NCBI GenBank assembly: GCA_002323995.1
Contig: DCQY01000134.1
Span: forward strand, 32,250-96,249
Direction: 5' to 3'
Length of the DNA stretch: 64,000 nucleotides
From: Akkermansiaceae bacterium UBA1506
GTDB taxonomy: Bacteria > Verrucomicrobiota > Verrucomicrobiia > Verrucomicrobiales > DEV007
This document shows, in pieces, positions 26,476-34,833 of this stretch. The notes under the pieces were generated by a model, which was not told the DNA's origin, did no database searches, and was given only the letters and a program-made list of their open reading frames with translations. Position numbers and translations under genes: made by a program. Position 1 is the stretch's first letter; each line of letters opens with the position of its first letter.

Positions 26476-26519
26476 AAACCGTTGGTTATTTATTGAGTCA
26501 CTGCCACTCCTTTCAGTGC

Positions 26520-27503
26520 TCAAACCCAATCTCTGCGCGCCCTTCGCTCATACTTCCGGTGAGCTCGCGCCCTTTTCTCAAGCCGCTTTCGTAGCTTAGT
26601 TTTAGAAGTATCGGAAGCCCTTCGGTCTGACATCCGAATGACAGTGGCGGTGATCAGTTTGACCAAACTCTTGGCATCAGCGAGAGAAATACACTCCTCT
26701 TTAATCCCTTTCCGGGGCGGACAGTTGTGATAATTACCCAAGATCACCGAGAGCCCCGCCGCAGCGACACCGTAAAGATTCATCGCCGTCGCTTCGCAGG
26801 CGCCACCGTCTAGAAGCGCTCGCTGATGAGGGATCTTTACTTCTTTTGCTGCATCAACCAGTTCTGCCGTGATGGCATCATCAAAAACGCTAATGCGGTC
26901 ACCGACCCGAATCACCGGCCCTTTCCCCTGTAGAGCGCCTCCCCGAGCGGCGCTCGTCTCCAGGGAAACAAAACAGATTTCTTTGCCAAGAGGCCACTGT
27001 TTTGCCATTTCAATGGAGCCGATGAAGCCTACTTCCTCGGCCCGAGTGAAAAGGCCGTAAACTGTCGTTTCCGCCCCAGCTGCCTCGAGCTCCATGAACA
27101 TTGCCAAAATGGCAGCGCAACCCACAAGATCATCACAAACCCTCGAATGAATCATGCCGTTCTTCAGTTCAAAAGGTTTCAGTTTCCACATCCCGAAATT
27201 ACCGAACCACTCTACTTTCTCGGGATCTAGCCTCTCTTTGGGCACCCCCCCTAGAAACTCGGGCTTACCTTGGAACTTCACCCACCCCGGATGATCCATG
27301 TGAGCTGCAAAAGCCAACTTCGGCCGCTTGCGACCGCGTTGGTAACAGGCAATCAAGTTACCGTAAACGTCTTTGTTCAGCGTCACATGAGGCATTGGCT
27401 CTATAATCTCACGGATGAGATCCGCCACATGGTATTCGTGGAAGGGAGCTGTCGGAGTCGAGAGCACTTTTTTGAAGAGCGAAACGAATGTCTGGTGATG
27501 CAT
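26520..27503 (-). CDS. M42/M28-family zinc aminopeptidase-like protein
   Basis: About 327 residues from the ATG at 27503; a TTG at 27512 would add three residues (numbering here counts from the TTG). The fold of di-zinc aminopeptidases is marked by AAHMDHPG (His71, Asp73), VCDDLVGC (Asp127/128) and the catalytic block TRAEEVGFIGS (Glu159/160), with a late metal-ligand candidate in NYHNCPPR. M42 enzymes trim N-terminal residues from peptides in the cytoplasm. No signal peptide is seen. The C-terminal tail is very rich in Arg and Lys. It diverges from the acyltransferase gene with only 18 bases between start codons. Confidence 0.8.
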   Translation of the reverse strand: MHHQTFVSLFKKVLSTPTAPFHEYHVADLIREIIEPMPHVTLNKDVYGNLIACYQRGRKRPKLAFAAHMDHPGWVKFQGKPEFLGGVPKERLDPEKVEWFGNFGMWKLKPFELKNGMIHSRVCDDLVGCAAILAMFMELEAAGAETTVYGLFTRAEEVGFIGSIEMAKQWPLGKEICFVSLETSAARGGALQGKGPVIRVGDRISVFDDAITAELVDAAKEVKIPHQRALLDGGACEATAMNLYGVAAAGLSVILGNYHNCPPRKGIKEECISLADAKSLVKLITATVIRMSDRRASDTSKTKLRKRLEKRARAHRKYERRARRDWV

Positions 27504-27521
27504 AGTTGGCAATCACTCTAA

Positions 27522-28508
27522 ATGCTGTCTTATTCCTTCGCGATGTCGATCTGGAAGAAAATGCGCTACAAGCTCGAGTGGTTCGGCATGCAAATGCTTT
27601 ACACCTCGATACCCCTACTGCCTCGCGTACTAGCGCTTTGGATCAGCAAATGGTTAGGCCTCCTCGGCTTTGCCATGGATAAGCGGGGGCGCAACACAGC
27701 CATCGAGAATTTGACCCTGATTTTCGGCGGAGAGAAAAACGATTCCGAAATTCGAGAGCTAGCGAAACAGTCTTACCAGAGCTTTGCCCAGACGGTGGTG
27801 GATCAATTCTGGAGCAAACGCCTCACCACCAAAAACATCGATGCCTACTGCACCATTGAAGCTGAAGACTGGGACACCATAAACGAAGCCAAGAAGACGG
27901 GCGCTATCTGGGTCACCCCTCACTACAGTAACTTTGAGTGGATTGCACTTTCTATGGGATTCCGCGGTTACTCATTTACGATCGTCGCGCAAGACTTTAA
28001 AAATGAGAGTCTGACAGAAATTTATAAAAGGAACCGCGAGATTTCAGGCCATAAAGTTATTTCACAGCGTGGTGCTCTTCGCCAACTCCTCAAGGGCCTC
28101 AAAAAGCAAGGACATGCCGCTTTCCTGACTGATTTGACCATTCCTCCATCAAGGGCCGCTACCATCATTGAATGCTTTGGCCGAAAAACTTCTGTCACCT
28201 CTATGCATGCTGAACTAATGAAGCGAACCGGTCTGCCGGTTGTCCCCGGAATCTGCATACCCCGCGATGACGGCTCCTATCTGCTCAAAGGGTTCAAGGC
28301 TCTAAAGTTCGGCCCTGAAGATAACGAGCAAACCATTGCTCAAGCATGCTGGAATGTGTTTGAGCCTTATATCCGCGAAAACCCAGCTCCGTGGCTTTGG
28401 ATGTATAAACACTGGCGCTACCTTCCAAAAGGAGAAGAAGATCGCTACCCGTCCTACGCTCGTGAGAATCAACAGTTTGATCAGGTCTGTGAAAGAATTG
28501 GGATTTAA
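27522..28508 (+). CDS. LpxL/HtrB-type lipid A acyltransferase-like protein
   Basis: A 328-residue lysophospholipid acyltransferase-family protein. The N-terminal part has a hydrophobic segment (about 25-50) for membrane association, and the catalytic motif is HYSNFE (His134, Glu139), the HX4(D/E) form. RGALRQLLKGLKKQG and GHAAFLTDLTIPPSRA match the later LpxL blocks. It probably adds a secondary acyl chain to lipid A or a related lipid at the inner membrane. The start could also be the ATG at 27543, which would leave a longer spacer to the divergent peptidase gene. Confidence 0.85.
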   Translation: MLSYSFAMSIWKKMRYKLEWFGMQMLYTSIPLLPRVLALWISKWLGLLGFAMDKRGRNTAIENLTLIFGGEKNDSEIRELAKQSYQSFAQTVVDQFWSKRLTTKNIDAYCTIEAEDWDTINEAKKTGAIWVTPHYSNFEWIALSMGFRGYSFTIVAQDFKNESLTEIYKRNREISGHKVISQRGALRQLLKGLKKQGHAAFLTDLTIPPSRAATIIECFGRKTSVTSMHAELMKRTGLPVVPGICIPRDDGSYLLKGFKALKFGPEDNEQTIAQACWNVFEPYIRENPAPWLWMYKHWRYLPKGEEDRYPSYARENQQFDQVCERIGI

Positions 28509-28630
28509 ATCCAGGCGGCTGACTGCTCGCTCAATCGAAAAAACGCTCGTTAGATAAGCTAAAATTCAGCGTGCATCTTGCATTGAATCGCAGCCAGCAC
28601 GCGTTTAGGGTATTGGGGCTACCGCCACCT

Positions 28631-29980
28631 ATGAATATTATCATTGTCGGCGCCGGAGAGATCGGCACCCACTTTGCGCAGAACCTCGCAGCTGATAACC
28701 ACGCCATCGTGGTTATTGAATCTGACGAAGAGGTCGCGCAACATCTCAACGATCAGATTGACGCCCGCGTCGTTTCAGCAGACGGCACTTCAATCAGCTC
28801 TTTGATTGATGCCGGTGTGGCAGAATGTGATCTCTTTCTGAGCCTAACCAGCGATAACAACAATAATATTGTTTCCGCATCTGTTGCCAAGAAGCTCGGT
28901 GCGAAGAAGTCAATCGCGCGCGTCCACGCCGGAGTGCAGCGCGACAGCCTATTTCTGGATTTCGGAGAACACTTCGGTATCGACTACATCTTCAGCTCTG
29001 AGCGACTCGCCGCCGTCGAACTTGCCAAGCACGTTCGAAATCCGGAGTCCGCCATGGTGGAGGAGATTGCCCGCGGCTATGTCGAGATTCAGCAGGTTTA
29101 CGTTTCCGAAAAGAGTAAACTCTGCGGTCAGCCTCTAAGCGAAATTGAATTCCCGGCCCGCGTTCGAGTCGGAGCAATTACTCGGGGTAAAGAAACCATC
29201 GTCCCTTCGGCTGACGAAACACTTCAACCAGGCGATCTTGCCACCTTGGCAGGGGAACCCTCAAAACTTCACGAAACGGTGATGCGACTCCAAGCCCGTT
29301 CCGGTAAAGACCAGAAAAGCAACATCGTTATTTTCGGAGGCGGTGAATACGGCTTTTCACTCGCGCAATCCCTCGAGAGCTGGAACTGCCGTATCCGAAT
29401 TTTCGAGGAAGACGCAGAACGCTGCCAAGAGCTCACTGACCTCCTTGCCAACGTTACCATTCTAAATGCTGACGCTACCTCGATTACTGAGATGAAAGAG
29501 GAACTGATCGGTGACGCTGACTTTTTCATCGCCGTGACTGATATCGATGAAGATAATGTGATGACCTGTCTTCAGGCTCATAGCCTTGGCACCAAATACT
29601 GCCTGCCGGTCATTCACCGCGCCGACTACGCTGATGCCATGACAGGCTTTGGTGAAAAGCTAGGCATTCTCGCAGCGATCAGCCCGCGCGAAGCGACGAG
29701 AAAAGACCTTTCACGCTTCATCACGTCCGACCGTTTTCACCTTCTTCACAAACTCGAAGGTGTTGAATTAATCGAATCTTCCGTCAGCAAAAACTCTTCC
29801 ATCATTGGTAAAGCGGTAAGAGAGGTGGACTGGCCAACTGACTGCGTTCTCGTGGCCCAACTGCACGGGGCTCGGGGAGAAGTTCCCGCCGCGGATGATA
29901 TTATCGACAAAGAAGACAGTCTCTACGCACTTGTGAAGCCGAAAGCGAAGCGTGCATTCTTAAAGCTTGTCGCTCCCTGA
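28631..29980 (+). CDS. trkA: Trk potassium uptake regulatory subunit
   Basis: About 449 residues from the ATG at 28631; the in-frame GTG at 28571 only adds an unlikely N-terminal extension. It contains two TrkA-N (RCK) NAD-binding domains, the first starting MNIIIVGAGEIGTHFAQNL and the second NIVIFGGGEYGFSLAQSL, each followed by a TrkA-C domain. It is the cytoplasmic gating ring of the Trk K+ channel. Its TGA shares one base with the ATG of trkH, giving coupled production of both subunits. Confidence 0.94.
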   Translation: MNIIIVGAGEIGTHFAQNLAADNHAIVVIESDEEVAQHLNDQIDARVVSADGTSISSLIDAGVAECDLFLSLTSDNNNNIVSASVAKKLGAKKSIARVHAGVQRDSLFLDFGEHFGIDYIFSSERLAAVELAKHVRNPESAMVEEIARGYVEIQQVYVSEKSKLCGQPLSEIEFPARVRVGAITRGKETIVPSADETLQPGDLATLAGEPSKLHETVMRLQARSGKDQKSNIVIFGGGEYGFSLAQSLESWNCRIRIFEEDAERCQELTDLLANVTILNADATSITEMKEELIGDADFFIAVTDIDEDNVMTCLQAHSLGTKYCLPVIHRADYADAMTGFGEKLGILAAISPREATRKDLSRFITSDRFHLLHKLEGVELIESSVSKNSSIIGKAVREVDWPTDCVLVAQLHGARGEVPAADDIIDKEDSLYALVKPKAKRAFLKLVAP

Positions 29981-31464
29981 TGAACCTTCGCATCATCATT
30001 AAAACGCTAGGCCTCCTCGCGCTTCTTATGGGACTGGCCATGGGAGCATGCTGGCTTTACGCTATGGCTATTGTCCATACCGAAGGACAGAACGACCTCA
30101 ACTCCAGTGCCCAAAGCGCTCTCGGAATTTCCACCGGAATCACCATTATAATTGGTTTCCTCATGTATCTCGTTGGGCTTCGCTGCAAGCACGAACTGCT
30201 TCGCCGCGAAGCCATGATCATCGTGGGGCTCAGCTGGATTTCGGTCAGTCTGCTCGGGGCCCTTCCCTATTGGCTCTGCGAACCGGGGCTCAATATCTTC
30301 GATTCGATATTTGAATCAGTGTCAGGATTCACCACAACAGGATCGACCATCATGTCTAATATTGAGGCCTTTCCTAAGGCGATTCTGCTATGGCGATCAG
30401 TGACTCAGTGGTTAGGCGGTATCGGTATACTTGTGGTCTTCGTGGCAGTACTCTCCTTTCTCGGAGCAGGAAGCCGGTCCATCATGCAGCAAGAATCGAG
30501 TCTGAATATCTCCGACTCGGGAGCCTCGCGGATCCGTGATATCGCTTTCACCCTGCTTAAAGTTTACCTCGCCCTGACCGCCGTCTGTCTTTTGGGCCTG
30601 ATAGCGCTGGGTATGCCCATCTTTGAGGCCACCTGCCACGCCATGTGTACGATCGCTACCGGTGGCTTCAGCCCCAAGAATCTCAGTATTGGTCATTACA
30701 AGGATGTCGGTATCGAATTATGGATCGCGATTTTTATGTTCCTTTCCTCGATCGGATTCATGCTCTACGTCATCGTGGTTAACCGGCGCTGGGAGCGCCT
30801 CAAGGCGGAAGAGGAAGCTCGCTATTATTTTCTCCTCGTTCTTCTTGCCGTACTCGCCATTGCGTTTGATCTCCACTTAACGGGAACTCATGACGGCTAT
30901 GCCAAAGCCCTTCGCGATGGCTTTTTTAATGTCATCTCGATAGGTTCCACCACCGGATTTTGCACCTCAGACTATGATCAGTGGCCTCTTTTTACCAAGA
31001 TGCTGCTCATGTTCATGATGCTGGTCGGCGGTTGCGCAGGATCGACCGCGGGCGGGATCAAGATGAACCGCGTCATTTTATTCACCAAAATTACCAACCG
31101 CGAGATGGTGCGTTCCTTTCGTCCCAATCAGGTCTTCCGCGTCAAACTTAACGGGATGGCCCCAGACGAAAAAGTCTTCGTAACGACTTCGTTTTTTATT
31201 GCGCTCGGCTTTGCCCTTTCGGGCCTCGCTGGCATCGTAGTCTCCCTCCTTGAGCCAGACCTGAACATGATTTCCACGATCGGCTGCGTCTTTGCGACCC
31301 TCTTCAATATTGGGCCGGGGTTTGATGCGGTCGGCCCAGCGCATAACTTCTCTTTCCTCGGCTCTGACACTAAAATGGTCCTGAGCTTCTGCATGATCCT
31401 GGGGAGACTTGAGTTCTTCGCCCTCCTTGTTCTCTTTGTTCCTTCCCTCTGGAAGAAATACTGA
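29980..31464 (+). CDS. trkH: Trk potassium uptake channel subunit
   Basis: A 494-residue polytopic inner-membrane protein of the TrkH/KtrB family. Selectivity-filter-like blocks of the repeated P-loops are visible: SGFTTTGSTI, CTIATGGFSP, SIGSTTGFCT and FNIGPGFD. With trkA just upstream it forms the K+ uptake system. recG begins 14 bases downstream, so the three genes may share a transcript. Confidence 0.95.
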   Translation: MNLRIIIKTLGLLALLMGLAMGACWLYAMAIVHTEGQNDLNSSAQSALGISTGITIIIGFLMYLVGLRCKHELLRREAMIIVGLSWISVSLLGALPYWLCEPGLNIFDSIFESVSGFTTTGSTIMSNIEAFPKAILLWRSVTQWLGGIGILVVFVAVLSFLGAGSRSIMQQESSLNISDSGASRIRDIAFTLLKVYLALTAVCLLGLIALGMPIFEATCHAMCTIATGGFSPKNLSIGHYKDVGIELWIAIFMFLSSIGFMLYVIVVNRRWERLKAEEEARYYFLLVLLAVLAIAFDLHLTGTHDGYAKALRDGFFNVISIGSTTGFCTSDYDQWPLFTKMLLMFMMLVGGCAGSTAGGIKMNRVILFTKITNREMVRSFRPNQVFRVKLNGMAPDEKVFVTTSFFIALGFALSGLAGIVVSLLEPDLNMISTIGCVFATLFNIGPGFDAVGPAHNFSFLGSDTKMVLSFCMILGRLEFFALLVLFVPSLWKKY

Positions 31465-31478
31465 GCCCTCCTACCTGC

Positions 31479-33494
31479 ATGTTCGCCCTCGATACTCTCC
31501 TGACTGAGACCGGCCTGATCCGATTCGACAAAAAGACCTGCGAATGTCTCGAAAAAATGGGGCTTCGCACCATCGACGACGCCCTGACCTACTACCCTCG
31601 GCGCCACGAGGATCGAACCCGATTCAGCGTCTTTCCGGAGAACCCTACAGCTGAACCCGTCTGTCTCCACGTCGAGGTAATCGATGCTCAGGCTCGCTTT
31701 GGGCGAGGGCGCGGCAAGCGCTGGTTTGAGGCTACCGTCGAACCAGCTTCCGGTGGCAATCTACTCGGCAACCGCATCGTTCTCCGCTGGTTTGGCTTAT
31801 CCTACATACAGAAAATTATCGCCGTCGGACATCTACTCGTGGTTTATGGGCAACCGAAGGTGAGCGGCCGCAGGCTTGTCATCGATCATCCAGATTTCGA
31901 GATCGTTGATGATGACCCCTCCACCGCTGAAGCCCACATGGGGCGCATCATTCCAATTTACCCACTGATTAACGGCATTAATCAGAAGAGTATTCGAACG
32001 CTCATCCACGGAATCCTTGAATCAGTTACTGACGAAACGATCGTCGACTGGTTGCCGCCGGACTCTGTCAATTCGGAACTCACCCGATCTCAAGCGATTC
32101 GGCAAACCCACTACCCTGACAGCTTCGAATCACTCGAACCCGCTCGGCGCTATCTCGCTCTCGAGGAATTCACCCAACTCCAAATCATTCTCCAAAAACG
32201 ACGCGCCGAACATCGCACTAAAGGCGGCAAATCTCACGCGGGCCCGGGAAAGCTTCTCGAAAAATTCCTCAGCGATCTTCCCTTCGCCCCTACAAACGCA
32301 CAAAAGAAAGCGTGGGAAGAAATCCGGGCAGACATGGTTTCGGAAGCCCCTATGGTGCGCCTACTCCAGGGAGATGTTGGCGCAGGTAAAACCCTCGTAG
32401 CGGCGGCGGCAATTCTTCTTGCGATCGAAGCTGGATTCGATGGTGCCCTCATGGCCCCAACACAGATTTTAGCCGAGCAGCATTTTCAAAATTTCCAAGA
32501 ATGGTTCGAGCCACTTGGAGTCGAGGTTACTCTTAAGACAGGAAGTAAGGAGGCCGGGGGCGATCTTCCACTCTTTGCTGGAGGCGACCACGGCTACGGA
32601 ACCCTGACGATCGGCACCCATGCCCTAATCCACGACGAGAGCCGGTTTTCCCACGGGCTTGGCCTTGCGGTAATCGATGAGCAACACAAATTCGGCGTTA
32701 ATCAGAGACAGGCGCTAATCAATCGCGGCGACTCTCCCGATGTTCTCGTCATGACGGCTACCCCGATCCCAAGAACCCTCGCGCTCTCCTTCTACGGTGA
32801 TCTCGATGTGTCGATCCTCGATGAACTCCCTCCCGGACGCGGCAAGATCATCACCGGCATTCGACTCACGTCGCAGACCGAAGAAGCCGCAAAATTCATC
32901 GAAGAGCAGGTAGCAAATGGTCGGCAGGCCTACATCGTTTATCCGCTCATCGAAGAGTCCGACAAGATCAGTGCCGGAGCCGCCTCGGTCGAGTATGAAG
33001 CCTGGCAGAAACGACTGCCTAATATATCCATGACTCTACTTCATGGTCGGATGGCCGGGGAAGAAAAGGATGCCGTCATGGAAGAATTTCGAAGCGGCAA
33101 AGCAAGTGTTTTAGTTTCTACTACCGTCATCGAAGTGGGCGTTAATGTGCCCAACGCAAACGTCATGCTGATCTATAATGCGGAACGCTTCGGCCTTGCC
33201 CAGATCCACCAACTGAGGGGGCGTATCGGACGCGGCGAGCACAAAAGCTTCTGCGTTCTCATGCTCGATCCTGATAACGCCGATGCCCGCGAACGACTCG
33301 AGATCCTCGGAAGAACCCGTGATGGATTTGTTATAGCTGAGGAAGATCTCAAGATTCGTGGCCCAGGTGAAATGTTAGGCACTCAGCAAAGCGGGTTACC
33401 CGACTTAAGATTCGTGGACTTTCTCGGCGACAGTCGCCTCGTCGAACGATCTCGGGAAATAGCCCGCAAAATGGTTGAATCTGATCCCGCCTAA
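31479..33494 (+). CDS. recG: ATP-dependent DNA helicase RecG
   Basis: A 671-residue RecG that remodels stalled replication forks and Holliday junctions. It has the N-terminal wedge/OB domain (about 20-170), Walker A GDVGAGKT (298-305), the DExH box DEQHKFG, motif III MTATPIPRTLA, and the C-terminal helicase half with VEVGVNVPNANVM and QLRGRIGRGEHKSFC. Length is usual. The start follows the trkH stop after 14 bases. Confidence 0.96.
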   Translation: MFALDTLLTETGLIRFDKKTCECLEKMGLRTIDDALTYYPRRHEDRTRFSVFPENPTAEPVCLHVEVIDAQARFGRGRGKRWFEATVEPASGGNLLGNRIVLRWFGLSYIQKIIAVGHLLVVYGQPKVSGRRLVIDHPDFEIVDDDPSTAEAHMGRIIPIYPLINGINQKSIRTLIHGILESVTDETIVDWLPPDSVNSELTRSQAIRQTHYPDSFESLEPARRYLALEEFTQLQIILQKRRAEHRTKGGKSHAGPGKLLEKFLSDLPFAPTNAQKKAWEEIRADMVSEAPMVRLLQGDVGAGKTLVAAAAILLAIEAGFDGALMAPTQILAEQHFQNFQEWFEPLGVEVTLKTGSKEAGGDLPLFAGGDHGYGTLTIGTHALIHDESRFSHGLGLAVIDEQHKFGVNQRQALINRGDSPDVLVMTATPIPRTLALSFYGDLDVSILDELPPGRGKIITGIRLTSQTEEAAKFIEEQVANGRQAYIVYPLIEESDKISAGAASVEYEAWQKRLPNISMTLLHGRMAGEEKDAVMEEFRSGKASVLVSTTVIEVGVNVPNANVMLIYNAERFGLAQIHQLRGRIGRGEHKSFCVLMLDPDNADARERLEILGRTRDGFVIAEEDLKIRGPGEMLGTQQSGLPDLRFVDFLGDSRLVERSREIARKMVESDPA

Positions 33495-33558
33495 TTCACG
33501 CAAAGCAGCCCCACTTTTCCTTGTCAGGGTCGTCAGGCTTAGGAATGCTGAATGGTAG

Positions 33559-34827
33559 ATGAAAGCTTTTCCGTTGACCGTCTCTCTCCTCATTCTCCCT
33601 TTTCTCATTTTGGCAGAAAATTGGCCCTCTTGGAGAAAAGATCACCTCGGCTCCGGCCAGGCCAGTGAGACTAATTTACCAACCACCTGGACGCCCAAAG
33701 AAAATGTGCGCTGGAGAACGGAACTGCCCGAACCCGGCAACTCCACTCCCGTCGTTTGGGGCGAACATATCTATGTGACTCAGCCCGAGAGTTTAAGCAA
33801 GAGTCGAAGCCTGCTCTGTTTCGATCGCAACAACGGAGAGTTACTCTGGAAAAACGGAATTATTTACGAAGCTGAAGAACGCAGCCACCGCACCAACCAT
33901 TACTGCTCCGCTTCACCGGCAGTGAACAATGAAAGAATCGTGGTGTCATTCGGCTCAGCAGGCGTCATTTGTTACAATCACGACGGGAAGGAACTGTGGC
34001 AGCGTGACTTTGGTCCAATCGACCATTCTTGGGGCAACTCCACCTCCCCGGTCCTGCTCGACGACATCCTCATCCACTACCATGGCCCTGCCACCAACGC
34101 GGTCCTCTACGGACTCAACCCAGAAACCGGAGAAACCATTTGGGAATGGAGAGAGCCGGCCTGGAAGCCGGAACAGCGAACCGATGGTTTTAACGATCGT
34201 CCTGACCAAGGCATCATCGGTGCATTCAGCACTCCCATACTCGTGGAAACCAATGAACGTCGCGAATTAATCATGAGCTTCCCCATGGAGATAAAAGCAT
34301 TCAATCCGGCCACGGGCGATGAGCTCTGGACATGCTCCGGACTTAATCCGTTAGTCTACACCTCTCCAATGTATGCAGACGGCATCGTCGTTGCTATGGG
34401 TGGTTACTATGGAAACTCTATCGGCGTCAAAATCGGAGGTAGCGGTGACGTCACCAAGAGCCATCGTCTCTGGCAGGAGGTCCGTCACAACGGCGGTATT
34501 GGCAGCGGCATCACCAAAAACGGAAAGCTCTTCTACCAGGACGCTGGTGGTATCGCCTATTGCGATGACATGAAAACCGGTAAAACCCTCTGGCGTGCCC
34601 GACTGCCCGGGGCCGGCAAGTCGTGGGGCTCCTTTATCGCGTCAGGAGATTTGATCTACTCCCTAAGCCAAGCAGGCGATACAGTCGTCTTCAAAGCCTC
34701 AGAAGAAGGGCTTGAAGTCGTCTCCCAAGGTCAGGTGGATGAGGAGACGAACTCCTCCCTAATTGTCTCCAACGGGGAGATCTTTATCAGAACTCATGAA
34801 GCCCTCTGGTGTATTGGGGCTCGGTAG
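33559..34827 (+). CDS. secreted PQQ-like beta-propeller protein
   Basis: A 422-residue protein with a signal peptide (about 1-18, ending LILAE) and repeated PQQ-like blades, seen as recurring patterns such as LLCFDRNNGELLW, LYGLNPETGETIWEW, IKAFNPATGDELWTC and AYCDDMKTGKTLWRA. Many such proteins in Verrucomicrobiota and Planctomycetota are outside the cytoplasm and do not bind PQQ. No catalytic residues can be assigned. It is convergent with the helicase gene, with six bases between stops. Confidence 0.85.
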   Translation: MKAFPLTVSLLILPFLILAENWPSWRKDHLGSGQASETNLPTTWTPKENVRWRTELPEPGNSTPVVWGEHIYVTQPESLSKSRSLLCFDRNNGELLWKNGIIYEAEERSHRTNHYCSASPAVNNERIVVSFGSAGVICYNHDGKELWQRDFGPIDHSWGNSTSPVLLDDILIHYHGPATNAVLYGLNPETGETIWEWREPAWKPEQRTDGFNDRPDQGIIGAFSTPILVETNERRELIMSFPMEIKAFNPATGDELWTCSGLNPLVYTSPMYADGIVVAMGGYYGNSIGVKIGGSGDVTKSHRLWQEVRHNGGIGSGITKNGKLFYQDAGGIAYCDDMKTGKTLWRARLPGAGKSWGSFIASGDLIYSLSQAGDTVVFKASEEGLEVVSQGQVDEETNSSLIVSNGEIFIRTHEALWCIGAR

Positions 34828-34833
34828 TTCAGT

